From: Coriobacteriaceae bacterium
GTDB taxonomy: Bacteria > Actinomycetota > Coriobacteriia > Coriobacteriales > Coriobacteriaceae
Length of the DNA: 64,000 nt
Reading direction: 5' to 3'
NCBI GenBank assembly: GCA_902399975.1
Contig: CABOHA010000001.1
Coordinates: 149,397-213,396, forward strand
The position numbers were made by a program, and so were the translations under genes. The notes under the pieces were generated by a model that saw only the letters and a list, made by a program, of their open reading frames with translations, ran no database searches and had not been told where the DNA came from. The first letter of the stretch is position 1. Each line of letters begins with the position of its first letter. Of this stretch, positions 9,223 through 17,423 are shown piece by piece.

Positions 9223-9394
9223 GGTTACGCGGTTTTACCAAACGCCGTAGCGGCTCGACGCTGCAAACGCCCCTAAGCGGCAATCTGACGTTCAATCGTC
9301 GGGCATGACCAGAAGGTCAATCCCCTCCTCTTTCACGTCCCCTTGCTCGCTTAGGGGCGTTTTCGCTGACAATGCCAAGACATCGGCGTTGCCT
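9223..9394 (+). ncRNA. Structured 3'-UTR element, family 1, copy 2
   Basis: Same architecture as copy 1, with different stems. The long stem is a perfect 15 bp (AAACGCCCCTAAGCG 9265-9279 with CGCTTAGGGGCGTTT 9348-9362). The inner stem is GACG/CGTC where copies 1 and 3 have TGCC/GGCA. The constant GGCATGACCAGAAGGTCAAT core and GGCAATCTG are kept. The leading hairpin (TTACGCGG...CCGTA) is partly mismatched here. It ends with a hairpin around AATGCC/GGCGTT. Confidence 0.65.
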
Positions 9395-9404
9395 TGGTCG
9401 CAAG

Positions 9405-9460
9405 TAGTCATTGGGGACGTTCTTGTTTGACTAGTCATTTAAGAACGTCCCCAATGACTA
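9405..9460. repeat. Palindromic repeat TAGTCATTGGGGACG, copy 1
   Basis: Perfect 20-bp arms (TAGTCATTGGGGACGTTCTT, 9405-9424, and its complement, 9441-9460) around a 16-nt loop that itself contains TGACTAGTCA. It lies between the convergent lacC and galT and could terminate both strands. A second copy is at 41370-41425. Confidence 0.8.
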
Positions 9461-9552
9461 GCCAATAAAACGGCGCCCGTCGGCGATGTTGCCGGCGGGC
9501 GCCGTTGTCTTGCAGGCGGAATGATCTGTTTTCCTCCGTCCCCAAGGGATCA

Positions 9553-11172
9553 TTACAGTGAGTCGATAAAGCGCTGCTGGGCGGCGCGTCCGTCCTCGTC
9601 CCACTTAAAGACTCCGGCGTTGTCGAGCACGTGGCTAAACACCACGCCGACCTCCTCATGCAGGATGTCGATGGCGTTATCCGCCGTAAGCTCGTTCGCG
9701 CGGCGAGCAAAGACGTCCTCCGCCCATGCGGCGTGGCTGCGGCAAAGGTCGTCGCTCTCGAGAGCGCAGGCAAGATCGTAGCTGGCATCGGCCTTGGCCG
9801 CCAGCAGGTGCTCGCGGACAGCACCGAGCTCGGGAACCAAGCGCGGCGGCAGAATGGCCAGGCCCATGACCTCGATCAGGCCGATGTTCTCCTTTTTAAT
9901 ATGGTGGTACTCGGCATGCGGGTGGAACACGCCCAGCGGATGCTCGTCGGTCGTGATGTTGCAGCGAAGCGCCAAGTAGGCCTCGTAGATCTCGCCTCCG
10001 GCATTGCCGCGGGAGTCGACGCGGCGGATGACGGGCGTCACGGTGTTGTGCGCCACGCCATCGGCTGTGCGTGCGATGACGCCCACCGACTCATCGGTCC
10101 ACTCGCGCCAGGCGAGGATAATCTTCTCGGCGGCATCGAGCAGCTGGGCGCGGTCGTGCGAGCGCAGGCGCAGCACCGAGAGCGGCCACTGCAGCACGGT
10201 GCCGCTGACCTGGTTAAAACCGGGCACGCTAAACTGCGAGACCTCGGCGGCGTGCATCATGGGGAACTCGTGCGCGCCACCCTGGAAGTGGTCGTGCGAC
10301 AGAATCGAGCCGCCCACGATAGGCAGGTCGGCGTTGGAGCCGATGAAGTAATGCGGGAACAGGTCCACAAAGTCGAGCAGGCAGGTCAGGCCCTTGCGGT
10401 CGACGTGCATCGGACGATGCTCGGAGCTCATGGCAATGCAATGCTCGTTAAAGTACGCGTACGGGCTGTACTGGAAACCCCAGCGCTCGCCGTTGAGCTG
10501 GATGGGGATAATGCGCAGGTTCTGGCGAGCGGGGTGAGCGCCGCCGTCGGCTGCGGCGGAGCGTCCGGGATAGCCCTCGTTTTCGATGCAGAGCTGGCAG
10601 GCGGGATACTTCTCGCCCGTGTTCTTTGCGGCACCAGCCGCGGCGATATCGCGTGGGTCCTTCTCAGGCTTGGAGAGGTTGATGGTGATCTCAAGATCGC
10701 CCCAGTTGGTGGGGGTGCTCCATTTGATGTTGCGCGCGATGGCGGCACGGCGCACGTAGCCGGCGTCGCAGCACAGGCCGTAGAACCAGTCGGTTGCGGC
10801 GCGGGGCTCGTTGACGCCCATGCGTCCGTTGAACTCCTCGTTTACAACCGAAGGCCTCGGCATGAGCGCACCCATGATGCGCATGGCGATGCGGTCGCGG
10901 CCTGACGCCGTGTCCTCGGCGGCACCGTTGGTAACGGCGGCCTCGGAAAGCGCGGCAAGCGTGCCTTCAAGATCAAAGTCGGGCAGGGTATTGGGGTGCA
11001 AGAGCGAGAGTTTCTCAACCTGGAGCGCCCAGGCCATATCGAGTGCGGGACCCGTGGCGCCGATGCACTCCAAAATGGTGTTGTATGCCCAGATCCGGTC
11101 GTCCTGGCCGATCATCGATCGGTGGATGGCGTACTCGATCAGGTTCTGCGCGGCCTCTCGCACGTCAGTCAT
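9553..11172 (-). CDS. galT: UDP-glucose-hexose-1-phosphate uridylyltransferase, class II
   Basis: 539-aa Leloir-pathway enzyme exchanging galactose-1-phosphate with UDP-glucose. It belongs to the longer Firmicutes/Actinobacteria type II GalT. Motifs include SNADLPIVGGSILSHDHFQ (the active-site region with the His-Asp-His), NGERWGFQYSPYAYFNEHC, and LGVFHPHAEYHHIKKENIGL near the C-terminus. The start is placed at ATG 11172, which overlaps the galK stop as TAATG, so the two genes are translationally coupled. An upstream ATG at 11181 is possible. UDP-galactose 4-epimerase is not in this window and must lie elsewhere. Confidence 0.92.
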   Translation of the reverse strand: MTDVREAAQNLIEYAIHRSMIGQDDRIWAYNTILECIGATGPALDMAWALQVEKLSLLHPNTLPDFDLEGTLAALSEAAVTNGAAEDTASGRDRIAMRIMGALMPRPSVVNEEFNGRMGVNEPRAATDWFYGLCCDAGYVRRAAIARNIKWSTPTNWGDLEITINLSKPEKDPRDIAAAGAAKNTGEKYPACQLCIENEGYPGRSAAADGGAHPARQNLRIIPIQLNGERWGFQYSPYAYFNEHCIAMSSEHRPMHVDRKGLTCLLDFVDLFPHYFIGSNADLPIVGGSILSHDHFQGGAHEFPMMHAAEVSQFSVPGFNQVSGTVLQWPLSVLRLRSHDRAQLLDAAEKIILAWREWTDESVGVIARTADGVAHNTVTPVIRRVDSRGNAGGEIYEAYLALRCNITTDEHPLGVFHPHAEYHHIKKENIGLIEVMGLAILPPRLVPELGAVREHLLAAKADASYDLACALESDDLCRSHAAWAEDVFARRANELTADNAIDILHEEVGVVFSHVLDNAGVFKWDEDGRAAQQRFIDSL

Positions 11173-12377
11173 TACAGCCATGCCGCGTAAGCCCCCTTGT
11201 CAGAGATGGCGTAGTGACGGGCAGAGCCCTCGCCCAGCCAGCCGTTCATCTTGGCAATGAAGGTGTCGACCAGATCGAGCGGCACGAAGGCCTGGATGGT
11301 GCCACCAAAGCCGCCACCGTGGATACGGACGGCGCCGCGGCCGTCGAGCACGTGCTCGGCCAGCGCCAGGGCATACATGGAAGGCTGCTCGGAACCCAGC
11401 TTGGCAACAACATTCTGCAGGTACATGGCAGAGCTGGCGCCGGACTCGCGCGTCAGGACCAGGAACTGGTCAATGTCGCCAGCGTTCAGGGCTGCCCAGC
11501 GCTTGTCGACCAGGCCGTTCTCGTACCAGTAGTGAACGGCACGCAGGCAAGCGCGGTCGCCCAGCTTGGCGCGCAGCTCGGGGAGCTTGGCGTCAAAGTC
11601 GGCAACGTTGACCTCGCACAGGCGTGCCTTGCCAAACTCGGCGGCGACGTCCTGCATCTCGCGCGGAACGGCGGCGTAGTCGTCGGTAGCCGCCACATGG
11701 TCGGCGCCAACCTTAACGAGCACGAGCGCATAGCCGTGATCCTCAAAGTTGAGCTCGAGCTTCTGGGTCTTAGGCTGAGCCTGATCCTCAAAGTCCATGT
11801 AGGCGAGGCCGCCCAGGCACACAGCCGCCTGATCCATAAGACCGCAGGGCTTGCCGTAATAGTTGTTCTCGGTGCGCTGGCTCATCTGGGCGAGCGCGAC
11901 GGGCTCAATGGCGGGCGCGCCCCAGAGCGTCTCCATGGCGCAGCCGTAAGCCGCCTCGACAGCGGCGGAGCTAGAAAGGCCGCCACCCGAGGGGACGGAG
12001 CAGGTAAAGGCAAAGTCGAAGCCCTGGGGCTCAACGCCCAGAGCAGCGATTTCGTGGGCCATACCGCGCACGAGGCTTGCGGACGTGCCCTTCTCGGACT
12101 CTTGAATATCCAGCGTGTCGAGCGTGATCTCAAACGTAGGATAGCCCTCGTCGGCGACGCGAACCTTGTTGGAATCGGTCGCCACGGCAATGCCGTCGAC
12201 GGCGACATCGAGCGAGCCGGCGATAACGTGACCGCCCTCGTGATCGGTGTGGTTGCCGCTGATCTCGGAACGGCCGGGCGCGTGCACATAGAGCACCTGG
12301 CGATCGCCGATGGGGCCAAACTCCTCCTCAAACAGCTTGGTGAGCGTGGCGAGTGTCTTTTCGTCGGGGGTGGTCAT
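11172..12377 (-). CDS. galK: Galactokinase
   Basis: 401-aa GHMP kinase phosphorylating galactose at C1 in the cytoplasm. The galactokinase signature appears as PGRSEISGNHTDHEGG (34-49). The usual GRxNxxGEHTD has Ser and Asn substitutions (GRSEISGNHTD), a variant seen in actinobacterial and clostridial GalK. The ATP loop is SVPSGGGLSSSAAVE (127-141). The C-terminal GHMP motif is GGGFGGTIQAF. The start ATG 12377 follows AAGGAAAGGA; an ORF extension upstream to 12449 would run through the operator and is not used. galT overlaps its stop. A 13-base operator lies 46 bp upstream and two more are in the divergent promoter region. Confidence 0.93.
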   Translation of the reverse strand: MTTPDEKTLATLTKLFEEEFGPIGDRQVLYVHAPGRSEISGNHTDHEGGHVIAGSLDVAVDGIAVATDSNKVRVADEGYPTFEITLDTLDIQESEKGTSASLVRGMAHEIAALGVEPQGFDFAFTCSVPSGGGLSSSAAVEAAYGCAMETLWGAPAIEPVALAQMSQRTENNYYGKPCGLMDQAAVCLGGLAYMDFEDQAQPKTQKLELNFEDHGYALVLVKVGADHVAATDDYAAVPREMQDVAAEFGKARLCEVNVADFDAKLPELRAKLGDRACLRAVHYWYENGLVDKRWAALNAGDIDQFLVLTRESGASSAMYLQNVVAKLGSEQPSMYALALAEHVLDGRGAVRIHGGGFGGTIQAFVPLDLVDTFIAKMNGWLGEGSARHYAISDKGAYAAWL

Positions 12378-12422
12378 GAGGGTCCTTTCCTTGGCGCATA
12401 CTGACGAGTTTTCCGTCGTAGT

Positions 12423-12622
12423 GAGTACGTTAACAATCTGAAGTGGCATAAACTCAGCATCTACGATGCCGCACGTTACGGGCTATGTTAACGTACTCAT
12501 AACACAACACTTATCACTTTTTGAGAATCTGGTAATCGGTAGAAATCCAGCCGTGAACGGTATTGCCGTATGGACTTATAGAGCAGAAGAGTTGCGGATT
12601 GAAAAAGTAGAGTACGTTAACA
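12423..12622. promoter_or_regulatory. Triple gal operator in galK/lacI divergent region
   Basis: The 13-mer GAGTACGTTAACA occurs three times with no mismatch: 12423-12435, 12486-12498 (inverted, TGTTAACGTACTC) and 12610-12622. Its TACGTTAACATG-like core resembles LacI/GalR operators. The divergent LacI gene at 12716 is the likely binder. Spacings of 63 and 124 bp are about 6 and 12 helical turns. CCGTGAACGGTA is also present at 12551-12562. Confidence 0.75.
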
Positions 12623-12715
12623 TGCGTCCGACGATAGCGGGCCTCGGCGCGGGATGTATTTCTGCCCGGGCCGGCATTCACGCTATTCAGATCTCTCAAG
12701 GGTGAAGGTGATCCT

Positions 12716-13747
12716 GTGGCAAGGTGCCCGTCCAACGATACCAGTTCGCGTCCGGTCTCCATGGCCGACGTTGCCCGCGCTGCTGGCGTTTCGCAGCAGA
12801 CGGTTTCGCGCGTCGCCAACGGCTTGCCCAACGTTAACGAACAGACGCGCCGGCGCGTGCAGGCCGCTATGCAAGAGCTTGGCTTTCGTCCGAGTTATGC
12901 CGGTCGCTCGCTGCGTGACGGCCGTTACCATTCGGTCGGGCTGTGCGTCAACGATGTCACCAAGTTTGGGAACCTCTCAATGATCGACGGCATCGCCAGC
13001 GCAGCTCGCGAGCATAATTGCGCCATCACGCTGGTCGAGATGTCCAAGACCGAGGAGTTTTCGCTTGCCGAGGCCACGCGTCGTATGGCCGCGCTGCCCG
13101 TGGACGGTATCATCATCGGCATGAGTCGCATGGCGCCCGATTTTGAGACGTTCGATCCGTTGCCGGGCATTGGAACGGTCATCGTTACCATGTACGCGCA
13201 TCCGCGCGTGACCACGGTCGATTCCGACCATTACGGCTGCTCGCTATTGCTTATGGATCACCTGTTTGAGCTGGGGCACGAGCAGATTCGCTATATTGGC
13301 GGCCCGTCGTTCTCGGTCGACGAGCAATTTCGTCGCGCCGGTTGGCAAGATACACTCGAGCGTAAACACATCGAGACGGTAGAGCCACTCGAGGGCGACT
13401 GGTCTGCCAACAGCGGCTACGAGGCCGCTCGGTACTTGGCTGAGCACGACCGCACCATGACGGCGATTTACGCGGCAAACGACCAGATGGCAAACGGCGC
13501 CATTGCCGCGCTGCGCGATAGCGGCTTGCGCGTGCCCGAGGACGTGAGCGTGGTGGGCGTCGATGACTCGCTCGACGACTTTGTCGCACATAACGAGCTC
13601 ACGACCGTTCGATTCGATCTGCATCAGCGCGGGCGCGAGGTGTTCGAGCGCGCAGTTCCCAAGGCGGGGGCATCGGACAAAACCGTCGCCATTCGTATTC
13701 CCGGTCAGCTCATCGTTCGACACACCACGGCAGCGCCGCGCGCATAG
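12716..13747 (+). CDS. LacI/GalR-family regulator of gal genes
   Basis: 343 aa. HTH at about residues 16-40 (MADVARAAGVSQQTVSRVAN), hinge helix about 58-68 (SYAGRSLRDG), then a sugar-binding domain with AIYAANDQMANGA and SVVGVDDSLDDFVAHNELTT. The start is GTG 12716 with AAGGTG-type ribosome site; the preceding frame offers no ATG. It is divergent from galK-galT, with three identical 13-base operators between them, so local repression relieved by galactose or a derivative is likely. It is paralogous to the regulator at 2802. No clear terminator was seen after it; the flavoprotein gene starts 130 bp downstream. Confidence 0.9.
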   Translation: MARCPSNDTSSRPVSMADVARAAGVSQQTVSRVANGLPNVNEQTRRRVQAAMQELGFRPSYAGRSLRDGRYHSVGLCVNDVTKFGNLSMIDGIASAAREHNCAITLVEMSKTEEFSLAEATRRMAALPVDGIIIGMSRMAPDFETFDPLPGIGTVIVTMYAHPRVTTVDSDHYGCSLLLMDHLFELGHEQIRYIGGPSFSVDEQFRRAGWQDTLERKHIETVEPLEGDWSANSGYEAARYLAEHDRTMTAIYAANDQMANGAIAALRDSGLRVPEDVSVVGVDDSLDDFVAHNELTTVRFDLHQRGREVFERAVPKAGASDKTVAIRIPGQLIVRHTTAAPRA

Positions 13748-13876
13748 TTTTCGCAGGTCAACGGCTCGGCGTTGCATATCAATAACAATCGGTAAGGATG
13801 CCGGCAGATAGCCGTGACTATGAAGGCGAGTGCTATGATAGACGGGTTCATTTGTCTATCTAGGAGGCTTTGCCTG

Positions 13877-15037
13877 ATGGAGATCACCAAGGATATCCGC
13901 TACATTGGCGTTGACGATCATGACATCGACCTGTTCGAGGGCCAGTACGACGTGTCCGAGAACGGTATGGCATACAACAGCTACGTTATCTTGGGCGAGA
14001 AGATCGCTGTCGCCGATTCGGTCGATGGCGGATTTGTCGACGAGTGGCTCGGCAACCTCGAGACCGTACTCGACGGCCGCACGCCCGACTACCTGGTCAT
14101 CCATCACATGGAGCCCGATCACTCCGCCGGCATCGCCGCCTTTATGGAGCGCTATCCCCAGGCGCAGATTGTGGCAAGCATGGGCGCCTTCCGCATGATG
14201 GTCAACTACTTTGGCACCGACTTCCCCGAGCGCAAGATGGTTGTCAAAGAGGGCGACGTGCTTGATCTGGGTGGCCACAGCCTGACCTTTGTCGGCGCCC
14301 CCAACGTTCACTGGCCCGAGGTACTCTTCTCCTACGAGGCTACCGACAAGGTGCTCTTTAGTGCCGACGGCTTTGGCAAGTTTGGCGCCAACGACATCGA
14401 GGATCCGGAAGGGTGGGCCTGCGAGGCGCGCCGTTACTACTTTGGCATCGTGGGCAAGTTCGGCAAGTTTGTGCAGGCCGTGCTCAAGAAGGCCGCCGAT
14501 TTGGACATCCAGATCATCTGCCCGCTTCATGGCCCCGTGCTGACCGAGAACCTGGGCTACTACCTCGACACCTACAACACCTGGTCGAGCTATCAGCCCG
14601 AGGACGAGGGCATCACCATTGCCTACGCGAGCGTCTACGGCCATCTGAAGGCTGCCGTTGAGGAGCTTGCATCTGCGCTCGAGGCTCGCGGCCAGAAGGT
14701 TTCCGTCTTTGACTTGGCTCGCGACGACATGGCCGAGGCCGTTGAGGACGCGTTCCGCTATGACCGTCTGGTACTCGCTTCCATTACCTATCAGGGCGAG
14801 ATCTTCCCATTCATGAGCACCTTTATCCATACGCTTGCCGAGCATGCCTACCAGAACCGTACGGTGGCGCTCGTCGAGGGCGGCTCCTGGGCGCCCGCAG
14901 CTGCCAAGATTATGACCAAGGAGCTCGAGGGTATGAAGGACATCACCCTGACGCAGAACAAGGTGACCGTCCTGGGTTCGCTCAACGACGCCTCGCGCGC
15001 TCAGATCGAGGCCCTCGCTGACGAGCTCTCCAAGTAG
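13877..15037 (+). CDS. fprA: Flavodiiron protein (FprA, A-type flavoprotein)
   Basis: 386-aa cytoplasmic flavodiiron protein: an N-terminal metallo-beta-lactamase-like diiron domain (1-245) and a C-terminal flavodoxin domain (about 250-386). The iron ligands appear as HHMEPDHSAG (His77, Glu79, Asp81, His82), PNVHWPE and CPLHGPVL. The FMN phosphate loop is ASVYGHLKAAVE. Known role of the family: four-electron reduction of O2 to water, or of NO, protecting anaerobes. TAGGAGG precedes ATG 13877. It shares a bidirectional terminator with the convergent DeoR gene and has no evident functional link to sugar use. Confidence 0.93.
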   Translation: MEITKDIRYIGVDDHDIDLFEGQYDVSENGMAYNSYVILGEKIAVADSVDGGFVDEWLGNLETVLDGRTPDYLVIHHMEPDHSAGIAAFMERYPQAQIVASMGAFRMMVNYFGTDFPERKMVVKEGDVLDLGGHSLTFVGAPNVHWPEVLFSYEATDKVLFSADGFGKFGANDIEDPEGWACEARRYYFGIVGKFGKFVQAVLKKAADLDIQIICPLHGPVLTENLGYYLDTYNTWSSYQPEDEGITIAYASVYGHLKAAVEELASALEARGQKVSVFDLARDDMAEAVEDAFRYDRLVLASITYQGEIFPFMSTFIHTLAEHAYQNRTVALVEGGSWAPAAAKIMTKELEGMKDITLTQNKVTVLGSLNDASRAQIEALADELSK

Positions 15038-15060
15038 CGATACGTTCACGTTTAACGCTC

Positions 15061-15103
15061 AAACCACCACAAAGGGGACGGTGAACCTTTGTGGTGGTTT
15101 TTG
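15061..15103. terminator. Bidirectional terminator between fprA and the DeoR gene
   Basis: Perfect 15-bp stem AAACCACCACAAAGG / CCTTTGTGGTGGTTT with T-rich flank on the plus strand and A-run on the other side. One arm (AACCACCACAAAGGGG) recurs at about 36360. Confidence 0.88.
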
Positions 15104-15104
15104 T

Positions 15105-15908
15105 TTAAGCGCCGGCGATGAGGAGATTTGGGCGGGCGTTGTCGACGATTTCGGCGATTGAGGTGGCGACGGCGTGATCGGGGTCACGGTCCATCACGAT
15201 GGCGTTGACGTCGGTCAGCTCGGCAAAGCGGTACATGCCACGTCCGTTGACCTTACTGGCGTCCATGAGGGCGACACTTTGACGAGCAGCACCGACCATA
15301 GCCGCTTTGGTCTCGGCCATCTGCGGAAAGTCGGTCGTAAAGCCGCAGCCGGGAACGAAAGCGCCAGGGCACATGACGGCCAGATCGGCATGGACCATTT
15401 GGAGCGCCTGCATGGTAAGTGGGCCGTACAGATAGCGATGGCCTTTGCGCAGTGCCCCGCCCAGCATGACGACATCGACTGAGGGCATGCTCTCGTCGAT
15501 GTAATCGGCAATGGTAATGTCGGCCGTGATGACGGTGATGCCATCGCGCTGGTCGAGGAGCCGAACGAACTCGAGTGCCGTGGTGCCGGAGTCGACAAGC
15601 ACCGTGTCGCCGTCGTTAACAAGCCTGATAGCGCTTTGGGCAATGGCCTGCTTGGCGGCGACATTGACGTTGATGCGGCGATCCTGGGTGGATACGGTCA
15701 GTCGCTTCTGGAGCGACACGGCGCCGCCATGCGTGCGGCGCAGCTTGCCGGACTCGGCGAGCGCGTCTAGGTCGGCGCGGGCGGTAACGGAGGACACGCC
15801 AAAGGTCTGGGCGATTTCTGCTACTTGCACCGAGGCGTTATGTTCGAGCATCTCCATGATGGCGGCACGCCGCTCATCGGCGAAAGCTCGGGTTGTTGCA
15901 TAGGCCAT
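15105..15908 (-). CDS. DeoR-family transcriptional regulator (candidate lac repressor)
   Basis: 267 aa. N-terminal DeoR winged HTH (about 10-60; RRAAIMEMLEHNASVQVAEI, then SSVTARADLDALAESGKLRR and THGGAVS). The C-terminal sugar-phosphate-sensing domain has LVDSGTTALEFVRLL, ITADITIADYI and MLGGALRKGH, as in LacR, GlpR and FruR. The start ATG 15908 is preceded by TGGAGCGG. It is divergent from the class II aldolase. Known lac DeoR repressors respond to tagatose-6-phosphate, and the A/T-rich TGTTC/TGTTT sites upstream of lacF, lacA and this gene pair make it the best candidate for a LacR equivalent (inference). Confidence 0.88.
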   Translation of the reverse strand: MAYATTRAFADERRAAIMEMLEHNASVQVAEIAQTFGVSSVTARADLDALAESGKLRRTHGGAVSLQKRLTVSTQDRRINVNVAAKQAIAQSAIRLVNDGDTVLVDSGTTALEFVRLLDQRDGITVITADITIADYIDESMPSVDVVMLGGALRKGHRYLYGPLTMQALQMVHADLAVMCPGAFVPGCGFTTDFPQMAETKAAMVGAARQSVALMDASKVNGRGMYRFAELTDVNAIVMDRDPDHAVATSIAEIVDNARPNLLIAGA

Positions 15909-16243
15909 ATCCGCTCCATCATCGTCTGATATTTGCAGGAATTGTGTTGAGTCTATTTTCGTTCATTTTCTTTTTAAGTAAGAAAACGCCTTTCGATTAC
16001 TTACTTTTTCTATAAAAGAAAGACGTTTAACGCCCAAAATTCAATATCGAACACGCCCACTCAGCTCCAATTCCTTCCGTTTACTTTTCAAAAGCGACTG
16101 TATTGACCTGCATGGGCTCAATATCTCGCACATGCATACCCGCTGAATTTCATACAATGAGCGCAGCAAAACGCAAGGTAAAACGCCTTGCGGACACGTA
16201 CGCCCGATGTCCAGATGCGGGCGAGGGAGAGGAGCAAACGCTC
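15909..16243. promoter_or_regulatory. Divergent DeoR/aldolase control region
   Basis: 335-bp AT-rich gap. An interrupted inverted repeat AAGTAA...TTACTT lies at about 15976-16012, with nearby TTTTCGTTCATTTTC and AAAGAAAGACG resembling DeoR-type sites. An open frame continues from 16103 into the aldolase gene, but it lacks a ribosome site and is treated as untranslated leader. Confidence 0.45.
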
Positions 16244-17101
16244 ATGGCACTTGTTACCACCGAAAAGATGCTCAAGGACGCTCAGGCCGGCCACTACGCC
16301 GTCGGCGCGTTCAACGTCGAGAACCTCGAGTTTGTTATGGCCGTTCTGGCTGCTGCCGAGGAGACCAAGTCCCCCGTCATCATGCAGACCACCCCGGGCA
16401 CCATCAAGACCGCTGGTCTGGACTACTTCTACGGCATGGTCAAGGCTGCCGCCGAGCGCGCTTCCGTGCCCGTTGCCCTGCACCTCGATCACGGCGATGG
16501 CTATGACCGCTGCATGCAGGCTTTCCGCACGGGCTACACCTCCGTCATGATCGACGGTTCGCACGAGTCCTTCGAGGACAACATTGCCCTGACCAAGTCC
16601 GTCGCCGACGCTGGCCGCGCTATGGGCGTGCCCGTCGAGGCTGAGCTTGGCAAGGTTGGCGGCAAGGAGGACGACGGCCCCGCGGTTGAGGGTGAGAGCC
16701 CCTACACCGATCCGGCCGAGGCCAAGGAGTTCGTCGAGCGCACTGGCTGCACCTCCCTCGCTATTGGCGTTGGCACCAGCCACGGCGTGTACACGAGCGA
16801 TCCGCACATCGAGCAGTCCGTGGTCAAGGCCATCCGCGACGCCGTCGACGTGCCGCTGGTTCTGCACGGCACCTCCGGTGTGCCCGATGAGCAGGTTGCC
16901 GAGGCTGTGAAGAACGGCATCTGCAAGGTTAACTACGCCACCGAGCTGCGCCAGGCCTACACCAAGGGCTTCATGACCTACATGGCCGAGAACCCCGCCT
17001 GCTTCGACCCCAAGAAGCCGGCCAAGGAGGGCATGCGTGAGATCACCGAGCTGGTTAAGATCCGCATGACCAACCTCAACTCTGTGGGCAAGGCAGAGTA
17101 A
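16244..17101 (+). CDS. Class II tagatose/fructose-bisphosphate aldolase
   Basis: 285-aa zinc-dependent aldolase cleaving tagatose-1,6- or fructose-1,6-bisphosphate to dihydroxyacetone phosphate and glyceraldehyde-3-phosphate. Zn/catalytic motif ALHLDHGDGYDRC gives the Asp82-His83 pair, followed by EAELGKVGGKEDD and the phosphate-binding HGTSGVPDE. Length equals GatY/KbaY (about 285 aa). The ATG 16244 with GGAGAGGAG upstream was preferred over the 332-aa extension. In streptococcal lac operons this step uses the unrelated class I LacD; none is present here, so this gene probably replaces it. It may equally serve glycolysis. A family-2 3' element follows the stop. Confidence 0.88.
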   Translation: MALVTTEKMLKDAQAGHYAVGAFNVENLEFVMAVLAAAEETKSPVIMQTTPGTIKTAGLDYFYGMVKAAAERASVPVALHLDHGDGYDRCMQAFRTGYTSVMIDGSHESFEDNIALTKSVADAGRAMGVPVEAELGKVGGKEDDGPAVEGESPYTDPAEAKEFVERTGCTSLAIGVGTSHGVYTSDPHIEQSVVKAIRDAVDVPLVLHGTSGVPDEQVAEAVKNGICKVNYATELRQAYTKGFMTYMAENPACFDPKKPAKEGMREITELVKIRMTNLNSVGKAE

Positions 17102-17134
17102 CAGCAAGGGTACTCCGACTCGCTACATATCCCG

Positions 17135-17259
17135 GGGAGGGACGAGGACTTAGTTCCCCAATCGTCCTCGGGCATGCAAAAAGCCTCGCTGCGCACTTCG
17201 TGCGGCGAGGCTTTTTGCCCCCTGCGGAAAGATTGGGGAACTAAGCCCTCGTCCCTCCC
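17135..17259 (+). ncRNA. Structured 3'-UTR element, family 2, copy 1
   Basis: Outer arms of 29 nt (17135-17163 and 17231-17259) pair with one mismatch. The internal loop carries CGTCCTCGGGCATG on one side and CCTGCGGAAAG on the other. The inner stem GCAAAAAGCCTCGC / GCGAGGCTTTTTGC is perfect and is capped by TGCGCACTTCGTGCG. Copies at 54523 and 60192 share the loop sequences but have unrelated stems. It sits 33 bp after the aldolase stop, on the coding strand. Confidence 0.7.
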
Positions 17260-17423
17260 AGGTTGACCTACTCGAGGTCGTCGCCCTTGTGGCGTTAGGG
17301 CGGAAAATAATAAGAAGCCTTCGCGCTGCGGAATGATTTTGGAAACTAAGTACGGGGACCCGCCCAAGCCGTTCTGCTCAATCGCCCTTGTGGTGTTGGG
17401 ACTGAAAGGGTGGGACGCGTGGG

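Noticed and set aside
11172..12449. Galactokinase starting at 12449
   Set aside because: This would make the operator at 12423 coding; the ATG at 12377 has a good ribosome site and begins like other GalK proteins.
16103..16243. N-terminal extension of the class II aldolase
   Set aside because: The extra 47 codons have no ribosome site and no family similarity; GatY-type enzymes start at the ATG used here.
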